Positions 44,121 to 52,742 of a stretch of DNA of 64,000 nucleotides are shown one piece after another; the stretch's first letter is position 1, and each line of letters starts with the position of its first letter. The notes below the pieces were generated by a model. The model searched no databases. It worked only from the letters and a program-made list of their open reading frames with translations, and was not told the DNA's origin. Position numbers and translations under genes: made by a program. This stretch comes from Clostridium_AM sp900759715 (GTDB lineage Bacteria; Bacillota; Clostridia; Clostridiales; Clostridiaceae), in assembly GCA_900759715.1 (NCBI GenBank), contig CAAEXF010000007.1, positions 62,001 through 126,000 of the forward strand, written 5' to 3'.

Positions 44121-44867
44121 ATGCATAAGTTCTTTGTTGAAAAGAATAACATAACTGGCGATAGAGCATATATTGAAGGTGATGATGTAAAACATATATA
44201 TAAGGTTTTACGACTTCATGAAGGTGAAAAAGTTAGTATAAATAACTGTGAAGGCGAAGAATTTTTGGGGATTATAGAGAAAATAGATAAAAAAGAAGTT
44301 ATTGTAGGCCTAAAAGAAAAGTTAGATTTAAATAATGAAAGTCCAGTAGAGATCTACCTGTTTCAAGGACTTCCTAAATCAAGTAAAATGGATTTAATTG
44401 TGCAAAAGGCTACAGAACTTGGAGTGAAAGAAATAACTCCTATAATAACTGAAAGAGTTGTAGTTAAAAATGAAATAGGAGAATTTAAAAAGCTAGATAG
44501 ATGGGTAAGGATTGCACTTGAAGCCTGTAAACAAAGCAAAAGAAGTATAATACCAAAAATAAATGGTCCCTTAGAATTTCAACAGCTTTTAACAAAACTT
44601 AAAGAATTGGATTTAATTTTAGTTCCTTATGAAAATGAAGAAGGATATGGAATAAAAAAAGTTGTGAAAGACATAGCTCAAAACAGTATAAATAAAATTG
44701 GCATAATAATTGGACCAGAAGGTGGATTTGAAGAAGAGGAGATAGATGTTCTAAAAGAATTAGGTGCCTATATAATTACTCTTGGACCTAGAATACTTAG
44801 AACAGAAACTGCAGGTTTTGTATGTACATCCTTAATTATGTATGAGCTAGGAGATTTAGGAGGTTAA
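44121..44867 (+). CDS. rsmE: 16S rRNA (uracil1498-N3)-methyltransferase
   Basis: A 248-residue SPOUT-class methyltransferase modifying U1498 in the decoding region of 16S rRNA. A PUA-like N-terminal domain (1-70) is followed by the knotted domain with FQGLPKSSKMDLIVQKATELG, IIGPEGGFEEEEI and LGPRILRTETAG. It begins 21 bases after prmA. Its stop codon TAA (44865-44867) overlaps the first bases of repeat D2. Confidence 0.95.
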   Translation: MHKFFVEKNNITGDRAYIEGDDVKHIYKVLRLHEGEKVSINNCEGEEFLGIIEKIDKKEVIVGLKEKLDLNNESPVEIYLFQGLPKSSKMDLIVQKATELGVKEITPIITERVVVKNEIGEFKKLDRWVRIALEACKQSKRSIIPKINGPLEFQQLLTKLKELDLILVPYENEEGYGIKKVVKDIAQNSINKIGIIIGPEGGFEEEEIDVLKELGAYIITLGPRILRTETAGFVCTSLIMYELGDLGG

Positions 44868-44950
44868 AGCCCTAAATGGGCTTTAACGAGCAATTAGCGA
44901 GCGGGAGCGAGTAATCTTAATTGCTCAGTGTTCCGACCTAAAAGGAGGAA
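44864..44950 (+). repeat. Dispersed hairpin repeat, family D copy 2
   Basis: TTAAAGCCCTAAATGGGCTT as in copy 1, then AACGAGCAATTAGCG, a central GCGAGCGGGAGCGAG, and TTAATTGCTCAGTGT, ending in the AAAAGGAGGA ribosome site of mtaB. GAGCAATTA pairs with TAATTGCTC. The rsmE stop codon is formed by its first bases. Confidence 0.83.
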
Positions 44951-44957
44951 GAATTTA

Positions 44958-46259
44958 ATGAAGGTCGCTTTTACCACTTTAGGTTGTAGAGTAAATCAGT
45001 ATGAGACTGAAGCTATGACTGAAAAATTTAAAAAGGAAGGGTATGAACTAGTACCTTTCGAAGAGTATGCTGATGTATATGTTATAAACACCTGTACTGT
45101 TACAAATATTGGTGATAAAAAATCTAGACAAATGGTAAACAGAGCAAGAAGAAAAAATGAGGAGGCAGTAATAGCAGTTGTTGGTTGCTATTCACAGATT
45201 GCCCCAGAGGAAGTATCCAAAATAGAAGGTGTTGATGTAGTACTTGGTACCAGAAACAAAGGTGATATAGTATATTGGGTAAATAGAGCAAGGGAAGAAC
45301 GAGAAAAGATAATTGAGGTTAACGATGTACTTAAAAATAATGTTTTTGAGGATTTAAATATAAGCGAATATCAAGACAAGAAGAGAGCGTTTTTAAAAAT
45401 CCAAGATGGTTGTAATAGATTTTGCTCCTATTGTTTAATTCCATTCGCTAGAGGAGCAGTATGCAGCAAAGAACCAGAAAAGGTTATTAGTGAGGCAAAA
45501 GAACTGGCAGAACACGGATTTAAAGAAATAATTCTTTCAGGTATACATATCGCTTCATATGGTGCAGACTTAGGTGGAGATTGGAACTTAGTGAAAATAC
45601 TTCAAGAACTAGATAGCGTTGAAGGTATTGAAAGAATAAGAATAGGATCTATTGACCCACAATTCTTTACAGAAGGAACTATAGATAATCTTAGTGAGTT
45701 AAAGAAGCTTTGTCCACACTTTCATTTATCATTACAAAGTGGCTGTGATGAGACTCTTAAGAGGATGAATAGGCGTTATACAACAAAGGAATATAAAGAT
45801 ATAGTTGAAGGCCTAAGAAAGAATATAAAAGATGTTTCTATAACTACAGATATAATAGTTGGTTTCCCTGGAGAAACTGAAGAGGAGTTTAATACAACAT
45901 ATGAATTTTTAAAGAGTATGGAGCTTTCAAAAATGCATGTGTTTAAATATAGTCCAAGAAAAGGCACAAAAGCTGCTGTAATGAAAGAACAGGTAAATGG
46001 AAATATAAAAGATGAACGAAGCAGTAAGCTTATTGAATTAGACGCAAAACTGGAAGAACAATTTATGAATAAGTTAATTGGAAAGACTATGGACGTTCTG
46101 TATGAACAAAGATACAATGGAGAGGAATCCTCCTATGAAGGGCATACACCTAATTATATTAAGGTGGTATCAAAAAGTAGCGATGATATAGAAGGTAGAA
46201 TTGTAAAAACTAAGTTAACTGAAGTTAAAAAAGAATTTATAATAGGAGAGCTAGTTTAA
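44958..46259 (+). CDS. mtaB: tRNA (N6-threonylcarbamoyladenosine37) methylthiotransferase MtaB
   Basis: A 433-residue radical SAM enzyme that adds a methylthio group to t6A37 of ANN-decoding tRNAs. The N-terminal domain carries three cluster cysteines (TTLGCRVNQYE, INTCTVTN, VVGCYSQ). The radical SAM motif is CNRFCSYCLIP (CxxxCxxC) near residue 152 and a TRAM domain ends the protein. TLGCRVNQ distinguishes MtaB from MiaB. ATG 44958 has AAAGGAGG ahead; the longer frame from 44928 runs into repeat D2. Confidence 0.94.
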   Translation: MKVAFTTLGCRVNQYETEAMTEKFKKEGYELVPFEEYADVYVINTCTVTNIGDKKSRQMVNRARRKNEEAVIAVVGCYSQIAPEEVSKIEGVDVVLGTRNKGDIVYWVNRAREEREKIIEVNDVLKNNVFEDLNISEYQDKKRAFLKIQDGCNRFCSYCLIPFARGAVCSKEPEKVISEAKELAEHGFKEIILSGIHIASYGADLGGDWNLVKILQELDSVEGIERIRIGSIDPQFFTEGTIDNLSELKKLCPHFHLSLQSGCDETLKRMNRRYTTKEYKDIVEGLRKNIKDVSITTDIIVGFPGETEEEFNTTYEFLKSMELSKMHVFKYSPRKGTKAAVMKEQVNGNIKDERSSKLIELDAKLEEQFMNKLIGKTMDVLYEQRYNGEESSYEGHTPNYIKVVSKSSDDIEGRIVKTKLTEVKKEFIIGELV

Positions 46260-46371
46260 AGGAAATATCTGATTAAATTACATTTAAGGCATATTTTTAA
46301 AATTGTTGGTTAATTTTAGGAGGATATTTTAGATTTATATTGAATACTATAAAGTTAAAGGAGGTGAAATT

Positions 46372-46716
46372 ATGGAAGATTGCATTTTCTGTAAGATAGT
46401 AAAAGGTGAAATACCATGTGAAAAAATTTATGAAGATGATATGGTTTTAAGCTTTAAAGATATAAATCCAGGAGCTCCAGTTCATGTTCTTATAATACCT
46501 AAAAAACATATAAGTAGCTTAAATGAAGTTAGTGAAGAAAATTCAAAAGTTATAGCACATGTATTTGTAACTGCTAAAGAAATTGTTAAAAAGTTAGGTG
46601 TTGATGAAACAGGATATAGAATTGTTTCTAATTGTGGAGAAGATGGAGGGCAAACAGTACCTCATATTCATTTTCATATTTTAGGTGGCAGATCACTTCA
46701 ATGGCCTCCGGGTTAA
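46372..46716 (+). CDS. HIT family nucleotide-binding protein
   Basis: A 114-residue histidine-triad protein (HINT group): CIFCKIVKGEIPCEKIYEDD at the start and VPHIHFHILGGR near residues 97-108 with the catalytic triad. Such proteins hydrolyse AMP-lysine or other nucleoside phosphoramidates; the natural substrate is unknown. The end WPPG is the family's normal C-terminus. The stop codon overlaps the TTAAGCAG start of repeat B3. Ribosome site AAAGGAGGTG. Confidence 0.95.
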   Translation: MEDCIFCKIVKGEIPCEKIYEDDMVLSFKDINPGAPVHVLIIPKKHISSLNEVSEENSKVIAHVFVTAKEIVKKLGVDETGYRIVSNCGEDGGQTVPHIHFHILGGRSLQWPPG

Positions 46717-46857
46717 GCAGCGAACCCAAATCTCCGATTTGGAGTGAGTCACTTACTCATTCGACAATAGGAGAAGGAGTTTCATAAGCAGGCATCCAAA
46801 ATCTTTGATTTTGAGATGATCGCTTACTCATTCGACAATAGGAGAAGGAGTTTCATT
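46713..46857 (+). repeat. Dispersed hairpin repeat, family B copy 3 (two modules)
   Basis: TTAAGCAGCGAACCCAAATC-TCC-GATTTGGAGTGAGTCACTTA, TACTCATTCGACAATAGGAG..GTTTCAT, then the second module AAGCAGGCATCCAAAATC-TTT-GATTTTGAGATGATCGCTTA with an identical tail. So the 30-base tail (ACTCATTCGACAATAGGAGA...) occurs twice in tandem here. It begins on the stop codon of the HIT gene. Confidence 0.85.
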
Positions 46858-46900
46858 AATAATACCAAATTAGTTATATTGTAAATATACAATGAAATTG

Positions 46901-46930
46901 TTGACAGCTTCTAAACTAATGTTGTATAAT
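46901..46930 (+). promoter_or_regulatory. Sigma-A promoter of rpsU
   Basis: TTGACA (46901-46906), 18-base spacer, TATAAT (46925-46930). The 70-base leader contains TTTAATTTTTAAAATTAAA, a small hairpin, just before the GGAGGGAGG ribosome site. Confidence 0.82.
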
Positions 46931-47007
46931 AAACAATGTGCTATGTGACCCACAGGCTGCATTTAATTTTTAAAATTAAATTGAGCTAGCGGAGGGAGGG
47001 ATAAGAT

Positions 47008-47184
47008 ATGTCAGAAATAAGAGTTGGAGAAAACGAAACAATAGAAAGTGCATTAAGAAGATTCAAGAGAAAATGTGCTAGAGCTGGTGTTCTTTCTGAA
47101 GTTAGAAAAAGAGAACACTATGAGAAGCCAAGCGTAAAGAGAAAAAAGAAATCAGAAGCTGCAAGAAAGAGAAAATTTAAATAG
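47008..47184 (+). CDS. rpsU: 30S ribosomal protein S21
   Basis: A 58-residue, very basic protein: MSEIRVGENETIESALRRF, RKCARAGVLSEVRKREHYEK (as KRKCARAG...) and a KRKKKSEAARKRKFK tail, which is S21. It binds near the anti-Shine-Dalgarno end of 16S rRNA and helps initiation. GGAGGGAGG precedes ATG 47008. The gene has its own promoter and is followed by yqeY, the usual partner. Confidence 0.97.
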   Translation: MSEIRVGENETIESALRRFKRKCARAGVLSEVRKREHYEKPSVKRKKKSEAARKRKFK

Positions 47185-47211
47185 AATTCTTTTGAAAAAA
47201 AGTACTAAATA

Positions 47212-47657
47212 ATGTCTCTTAAAGAAGAGCTGCAGGAAGACTGGAAGCAAGCTTTGAAATCCAGAAACAAATTAAAAGCTGATACAATAAGTATAGCTAA
47301 AGCTGCAATTTTATTAGTTGAAAAACTGATGATAAGAAGCTTGACTATGAAGAGATATATGAAGTAATATCAAAAGAAGTTAAGCAAAGACGCGAAGCTA
47401 TACTGGAGTTTGAAAAGGGAAATAGGCAGGATTTAATTTATAAGGCAAATGCCAAAAAAGAAATCTTGTTAAGTTACCTTCCTCAGCAGTTAAGCGAAGA
47501 GAAAATTTGCGAAATTGTTCGACAGGCAGTTAGTGAAGTGGGACATAATAGCATAAAACACATAGGTAAAGTTATGGCTGCAGCTATGCCTGGTATTAAA
47601 GGCAGAGTTGATGGTAAACTTGTAAGTCAAATTGTAAAGCAATATTTGAATAAATAA
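47212..47657 (+). pseudogene. yqeY: YqeY (GatB/YqeY domain) with a one-base frameshift
   Basis: The frame from ATG 47212 reads MSLKEELQEDWKQALKSRNK and continues as YqeY to AAILLVEK, then leaves the family sequence and stops at about codon 51. The frame shifted by one base carries the remainder (DDKKLDYEEIYEV, FEKGNRQDL, LLSYLPQQLSEEKI and the C-terminal VDGKLVSQIVKQYL). The break is at GAAAAAC, 47320-47326: one A is missing compared with the expected GAA AAA ACT. Restored, the protein has about 148 residues, normal for the family, and all other sequence is intact. YqeY resembles the tRNA-binding tail of GatB. The cause may be sequencing error, recent mutation or slippage on the A run. Confidence 0.85.
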
Positions 47658-47686
47658 AAGGTTGAGATGTTCTCAACCTTTTTTAT
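47656..47686 (+). terminator. Terminator after rpsU-yqeY
   Basis: Stem AAAAGGTTGAGA / TCTCAACCTTTT, loop TGT, then more T. It overlaps the yqeY stop codon. Confidence 0.92.
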
Positions 47687-47748
47687 TTTGTCATTTATTA
47701 AATTTATGCCTCATAAATTAATATGAAAGAATTTTTAGGGGTGGTAAA

Positions 47749-48033
47749 GTGGAGGACAAAGTATATAGGACAAAGCAAAATATTGCAGAAAAACTAGATT
47801 TGCCTAGAGATATAATACTTAATATGCCTAAAATCACGGTTACCGGTGGTAATGAAATAGTTATAGAGAATCATAAGGGTGTTGTACTCTTTGGTGAAAA
47901 TCAGGTTAAAATTAATTCAGGGGTAGGGTTAATATCAATATATGGAGAGAGATTTGAAATATTGTTTATGGGCGGAAGTACCATAACAATAGGAGGAAAA
48001 TTCAAATCTATTGTTTATGAAGGAAATGAGTAA
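47749..48033 (+). CDS. yqfC: Sporulation protein YqfC
   Basis: A 94-residue YabP/YqfC-family protein. It starts with GTG 47749 behind AGGGGTGG. The beta-rich fold is visible in LNMPKITVTGGNEIVIENHKG and the later LFMGGSTITIGGKFKSI. In spore formers yqfC-yqfD are sigma-E genes needed for normal spores; by analogy with YabP/YabQ they may act in the outer forespore membrane. The 3' end overlaps yqfD. Confidence 0.9.
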   Translation: MEDKVYRTKQNIAEKLDLPRDIILNMPKITVTGGNEIVIENHKGVVLFGENQVKINSGVGLISIYGERFEILFMGGSTITIGGKFKSIVYEGNE

Positions 48034-49210
48034 ATTTAGCTTTAAAAAATATAAAAGTGGTATAATTACTATAGAGATTCAATCCCTAATACCTGAAAAA
48101 TTTGTTAACCTGATGTGGAAGAATGGTGTTCATATAAAAAACTTAAAAAAAGAAAATATTACTACTATGATTATGGATGTTAATTTAAGAGATTATGATA
48201 AAATTGAAGAGATAGCTAAAAAGACAAAGACAAAAATTAAAATAACCAAAAGAAGAGGATTTGCATTCTTTCTTATTAAAATCAAAAGAAGAATAGCACT
48301 AGTTTTAGGTATACTACTATTTATGGGGATATTATATTATCTATCTACTTTTATTTGGAATATTGAGATAAGTGTAGATCATAATTTATCTCCTTATGAA
48401 ATAAGACAGCAGCTAAGTTCTTTTGGTATAAAGCCAGGAATAAATAAGAGAAATGTAAATGTTTATGACATAGAGGAAAAGCTCATAAAAAATAATGAGA
48501 ATATAATGTGGGTTAGAGCAAGAGTAGAGGGAGCTAAATTGAAAATTTCTGCAGCAGAAAGGCAATCGCCGCCTAATATTATTGCTGAAGGCAGTCCGTG
48601 TAATTTAGTAGCAAGAAAAGATGGTGAGGTTGTAAGAGTTTACACTAAAGCAGGTACGTCCGTAGTAAAAAAAGGTGACATGATAAGAAAAGGTCAAGTA
48701 TTAGTTAAAGGAGAACAAGGAAAGGAAGGGGCAACTTATCAAGTTCATGCTGTTGGCGATGTTATATGTAGAACTTTTTATGAAGAAGTCAAACAGGTAA
48801 AAATTGATACTGTTAAAAGAGAGAGAACAGGAAATAAAATTGAGAATATATATTTAAATATAAAAGGGAAAAATATATATCTAAAAAAATCTGTAAATAA
48901 ATTTAATAAGTATGATAGAATAGAAGATAACAAACTTTTTATTAAAAAAGAGACCTATTATGAAATGAAAGAAACTACAATACATGGAGATGCTAAAAAA
49001 ATTGTGGATGATACTGCAAATGAACTCTACTCAAAAATATGTGCAAATCTAGATAAGTCTGTTAAAATTATAGATAAAATAGTAAACTACGAAGCTGGAG
49101 ATACTTATGTTGTAAGAGTTTTAGTTGTGGCAGAAGAAAACGTGGCTTTGGAAGAGAAAATTCCTGAACAGCAGAATCAAGATGTACAGCAGGAACAAAA
49201 TCAGCAGTAG
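48017..49210 (+). CDS. yqfD: Sporulation protein YqfD
   Basis: A 397-residue protein of the YqfD family: a cytoplasmic N-terminal domain (FKKYKSGIITIEIQSLIPEKFVN), one membrane helix near residue 95 (IALVLGILLFMGILYYL) and a long outside domain (NIMWVRARVEGAKLKISAAER, LVARKDGEVVRVYTKAGTSVVKKGD). A Gln-rich tail ends it. The exact start is unclear: ATG 48017 or 48026 (a TTG at 48011 is also open); all lie inside the end of yqfC. Role in sporulation is known from Bacillus; its biochemistry is not. Confidence 0.9.
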   Translation: MKEMSKFSFKKYKSGIITIEIQSLIPEKFVNLMWKNGVHIKNLKKENITTMIMDVNLRDYDKIEEIAKKTKTKIKITKRRGFAFFLIKIKRRIALVLGILLFMGILYYLSTFIWNIEISVDHNLSPYEIRQQLSSFGIKPGINKRNVNVYDIEEKLIKNNENIMWVRARVEGAKLKISAAERQSPPNIIAEGSPCNLVARKDGEVVRVYTKAGTSVVKKGDMIRKGQVLVKGEQGKEGATYQVHAVGDVICRTFYEEVKQVKIDTVKRERTGNKIENIYLNIKGKNIYLKKSVNKFNKYDRIEDNKLFIKKETYYEMKETTIHGDAKKIVDDTANELYSKICANLDKSVKIIDKIVNYEAGDTYVVRVLVVAEENVALEEKIPEQQNQDVQQEQNQQ

Positions 49211-49241
49211 AGCTAATTTACTAGGATAAAAGGTGGTTGAA

Positions 49242-51323
49242 ATGAAAAAAATATCACTAAAGAGACTTTTTGGTAGGGAAAAAACTAACAGAATTTTGAC
49301 TTTTATGTTAACATTTATTTTTATATACTCAGTATTGTTTACTACCTTAGTTACTAAACGATACAATCTAGCAGAAGGCGATATTGCTAGAGTGGATATT
49401 AAGGCTCCAAGAGAGGTGAAGGATCAAGTATCTACCGAAGCTAGGATTAAGCAAGCTGTCGATTCCGTACGAATTCAGTATAGTAAAAAAACAGAAGTGA
49501 AAACAGAAGTAATAAATAGGATAAACACTTTCTTTACTAAATTACTTCAAATAAAAGATTCTGCAGGAGAAGATAAAGACAAAGCGCAAACATTAAAAAG
49601 CAGTTCTGAGATCAGTTTATCGGATGAAGACTATTTAACTTTAGTAAAATTAAGTAAGGAAGATTTAAAAACGATGCAAAATTTCCTGAATACAACTATG
49701 GCTGAGCTTTACGAAAATAATAATATAAGTGACAATAGTCAGAAGGACAACCTTGAGGATATAAAAAGAGCTAAGGAAAATATATTATTTACAGTAAATT
49801 CTTCAAAGCTTTCAAAATCACTTAGAGATATGGTGATAACTATAGCTTATTCCCAGATATATCCTAATTTTTTCTATGACAAAGATAAAACAGAGGAACT
49901 AAAAGAAGAAGCCCGAAAAAAAGTTCCACCAGTTATGATAAAGAAAGATCAAACAATAATAAAAGAAGGAGAACCAATAACAAAGTATCAGATAGAATTA
50001 CTTAAAGACTTAGGACTTTTAAATGATAACTCTCATTTTCAATGGTATGTATATATTAGTTTAAGTATAGTAATACTTTTAGTAATAGGATTAGAATGGT
50101 TTTATTTATCAAGATATCATAGTAGTATATATAATAATACAAATAAACTCATAATGATAAATGTATTAAGCTGTATATCTATACTTTTGGCAAGAACTTT
50201 TTCAGTGGTATCACCATTTTTGATTCCACTTGCCTGTATACCAATGCTTTTCACTCTTTTAGTAAATCATAAAATTTCTTTAACAATAAACATGTTGAAC
50301 TGTATTCTGATAAGTGGAGCAGTAAATTTTAATATAGAAATTACTGCCTTAGCTATAGTAAATGCAGTGATAGGTGCGATAATTTTAAAGAAAATGCAGC
50401 AGAGAAATGATATATTATATTCTTGTCTATATATAGCAGTGATTAATGTTATCTTTACTTTTTCATTAGGATTATTACTTAGCAATAATGTTGTGGATGT
50501 AACCAAAAGAGCTATGTATTCATGCATAGCCAGTATATTATCTGGTGTATTAACTATAGGTTTTCTACCATTTTTGGAAAGCACCTTTGATATAGTAACT
50601 ACTATAAAGTTATTGGAGTTATCTAATCCTAATAATCCACTGCTAAAGAGGCTGCTAATTGAGGCACCAGGAACTTATCACCACAGTATTCTAGTTGGTA
50701 ATCTTGCAGAGGTTGCGGCAGAAGAAGTTGGTGGGAATCCAGTACTTGCCAGGGTTTCTGCTTATTATCATGACGCTGGTAAAATAAAGAGACCTTATTT
50801 TTTTAAAGAAAATCAACTGGGTAATGATAATCCACATGACAAAATTACTCCTAATTTAAGTACTCTTATAATAACATCTCATGTTAAAGATGGAGTAGAA
50901 CTATCTCGAGAATATAAAATTCCTAAAGTCATAAGAGATATAATAGAACAGCATCATGGTACAACACTGGTTAAGTATTTTTATATTACGGCAAAAAACT
51001 CCAGCGAAAAACCAGAGGATGTAAATGAAGAGGAATTTAGATATCCGGGACCTAAACCTGAAACAAAAGAAGCAGGAATTATAATGCTTGCAGATAGTGT
51101 AGAAGCTGCTGTAAGATCCATAAATGAACCTACTAAGTCTAAAATTGAAGAAATGGTAAATAACATTATAAAAGACAGGTTAAATGAGGGGCAGCTTGAT
51201 AACTGTGATTTAACCTTAAAAGATATTAACATAATTAAATATGCCTTTTTAAAAGTTCTAACAGGAATATACCATCAGAGAATAGAATACCCAGAGGATA
51301 AAGCTAAAAGCAGTAATATATAA
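49242..51323 (+). CDS. pgpH: 7TM-HD family c-di-AMP phosphodiesterase PgpH
   Basis: A 693-residue membrane protein. A first helix (LTFMLTFIFIYSVLFTTLV) is followed by an extracytoplasmic domain of about 250 residues (7TMR-HDED), seven further helices (about 270-460) and a cytoplasmic HD domain. The metal ligands can be seen in GTYHHSILVGNLAE, AYYHDAGK (HD pair near residue 510), TSHVKDG and EQHHGTTL. PgpH in Listeria and relatives hydrolyses cyclic di-AMP. ATG 49242 follows AAAGGTGG. Confidence 0.94.
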   Translation: MKKISLKRLFGREKTNRILTFMLTFIFIYSVLFTTLVTKRYNLAEGDIARVDIKAPREVKDQVSTEARIKQAVDSVRIQYSKKTEVKTEVINRINTFFTKLLQIKDSAGEDKDKAQTLKSSSEISLSDEDYLTLVKLSKEDLKTMQNFLNTTMAELYENNNISDNSQKDNLEDIKRAKENILFTVNSSKLSKSLRDMVITIAYSQIYPNFFYDKDKTEELKEEARKKVPPVMIKKDQTIIKEGEPITKYQIELLKDLGLLNDNSHFQWYVYISLSIVILLVIGLEWFYLSRYHSSIYNNTNKLIMINVLSCISILLARTFSVVSPFLIPLACIPMLFTLLVNHKISLTINMLNCILISGAVNFNIEITALAIVNAVIGAIILKKMQQRNDILYSCLYIAVINVIFTFSLGLLLSNNVVDVTKRAMYSCIASILSGVLTIGFLPFLESTFDIVTTIKLLELSNPNNPLLKRLLIEAPGTYHHSILVGNLAEVAAEEVGGNPVLARVSAYYHDAGKIKRPYFFKENQLGNDNPHDKITPNLSTLIITSHVKDGVELSREYKIPKVIRDIIEQHHGTTLVKYFYITAKNSSEKPEDVNEEEFRYPGPKPETKEAGIIMLADSVEAAVRSINEPTKSKIEEMVNNIIKDRLNEGQLDNCDLTLKDINIIKYAFLKVLTGIYHQRIEYPEDKAKSSNI

Positions 51324-51338
51324 CAGAGGAGCAAAGAA

Positions 51339-51839
51339 ATGATTTTTATAGATAATAGGCAAGATAAGATTTGTGTTTCTGAAGAATTAGAAGAAACTAT
51401 AGAGTCAGTAATCGAGTATGCATTAAAAGAGGAAGAAGTTAACATACCTTGTGAGGTAAGTGTTGTATTTGTTGATAATGAAGAGATCAGAGAGATAAAT
51501 AAAGAAAATAGAAATATTGACAAAGCTACAGATGTTCTTTCTTTCCCAATGCTAGAGTATCCTGAAGGCTCTGTGTTTAAAGATGTGTATTTAAATCATA
51601 AATTTCACGTAATTGATTTAGACAATGGGAACTTAATATTAGGAGATATAGTTTTATCGCTGGAAAAAGCAGAAGAGCAAAGGAAGGAATTTGGGCATTC
51701 ATTTTTAAGAGAAGCAGCATATCTTACAGTGCATTCTGTTTTACACTTGCTTGGATATGATCATATGGAAGAAGAAGAGAAAAATGTTATGAGAAAAAGA
51801 GAAGAGGAAATATTGAATAAATTTCATCTAACTAGATAA
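51339..51839 (+). CDS. ybeY: Endoribonuclease YbeY (rRNA maturation factor)
   Basis: A 166-residue zinc-dependent RNase. The signature HSVLHLLGYDHMEEEE (HxxxHxxxxxH) lies near residues 131-146 and the upstream NRNIDKATDVLSFPM is conserved. It acts in 16S rRNA 3'-end processing and ribosome quality control. It begins 16 bases after pgpH, as in most Firmicutes. Confidence 0.96.
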   Translation: MIFIDNRQDKICVSEELEETIESVIEYALKEEEVNIPCEVSVVFVDNEEIREINKENRNIDKATDVLSFPMLEYPEGSVFKDVYLNHKFHVIDLDNGNLILGDIVLSLEKAEEQRKEFGHSFLREAAYLTVHSVLHLLGYDHMEEEEKNVMRKREEEILNKFHLTR

Positions 51840-51894
51840 AAAGTTTTAGTTTATAATATTTAGCCAACAAATTTAGTTTAAGATGGTGATTATA

Positions 51895-52593
51895 ATGAAA
51901 GTTAGAAAACTATTAGATAGCTTTAATTATGCCATAGAAGGAATAATATATGCAGTTAGAACCCAGAGAAATATGAGAATACATATGATCGCAGCGCTGG
52001 TTGTTCTAACTGCCTGCTTTTTTTACGATTTAACTAAGATGGAGATTTTAGCGATAACCATAACGATAACAATGGTTATTATGGCAGAACTTTTAAATAC
52101 TGCAATAGAATTTGCTGTAGATGCTACCACTAATTATTATCATCCTCTTGCCAAACTTGCTAAAAATGTGGCAGCAGGAGGTGTATTAGTAACTGCTATA
52201 AATGCAATAGTTGTTGGATATATTGTATTTTGGGATAAGTTAAAATATATAAATTTTATATTAATTAGAAAAATAAAAAGTTCAAATCCGTATACAATAT
52301 TTATTATACTTGCTATTGTATGCATTACTACTATAGTAATAAAGGCAATTTTTGGTGAAGGAACGCCTCTAAAGGGAGGAATGCCTAGCGGACATAGTGC
52401 AATAGCTTTCTCTATTGCTACTACTATAGCACTTACAACAGGACAGTTAACAGTAGTAATTTTGAGTTACTTGCTTGCATTAATAGTAGCGCAAAGTAGA
52501 GTAGATTCTGAAATTCATTCTATTATAGAAGTTATTGCTGGTGGAATCTTTGGAACTCTAATTACAGTGCTGTTATTTAGGGTGTTTGGGTAA
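51895..52593 (+). CDS. Fusion of a DgkA-type lipid kinase with a PAP2 phosphatase
   Basis: A 232-residue membrane protein made of two enzymes. Residues 1-115 are a prokaryotic diacylglycerol/undecaprenol kinase, with RNMRIHMIAA and the signature MAELLNTAIEFAVD. Residues from about 125 are a PAP2 phosphatase: the acid phosphatase motifs PSGHS (in GGMPSGHSAIAF) and QSRVDSEIHS are in place. In Gram-positive bacteria DgkA phosphorylates undecaprenol and PAP2 enzymes remove phosphate from undecaprenyl phosphates, so one polypeptide could run both directions of the lipid-carrier cycle. ATG 51895 has a GGTG ribosome site. Confidence 0.9.
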   Translation: MKVRKLLDSFNYAIEGIIYAVRTQRNMRIHMIAALVVLTACFFYDLTKMEILAITITITMVIMAELLNTAIEFAVDATTNYYHPLAKLAKNVAAGGVLVTAINAIVVGYIVFWDKLKYINFILIRKIKSSNPYTIFIILAIVCITTIVIKAIFGEGTPLKGGMPSGHSAIAFSIATTIALTTGQLTVVILSYLLALIVAQSRVDSEIHSIIEVIAGGIFGTLITVLLFRVFG

Positions 52594-52650
52594 GATATTA
52601 TTAGTATAATTGCAGCTTTAAGGCAGGTATAATAGTGTTAAATAAAAATA

Positions 52651-52678
52651 TTGCAATAGATGAAAATAATGTTATAAT
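52651..52678 (+). promoter_or_regulatory. Possible sigma-A promoter of cdd-era
   Basis: TTGCAA (52651-52656), 16 bases, TATAAT (52673-52678). Further TATAAT words occur on both sides, so the true start is uncertain. Confidence 0.45.
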
Positions 52679-52742
52679 TTATTTACACCACTTAGGATAT
52701 AATTATTTATAGCAGGTAAAAATAATTATTGGAGGAATGAAG

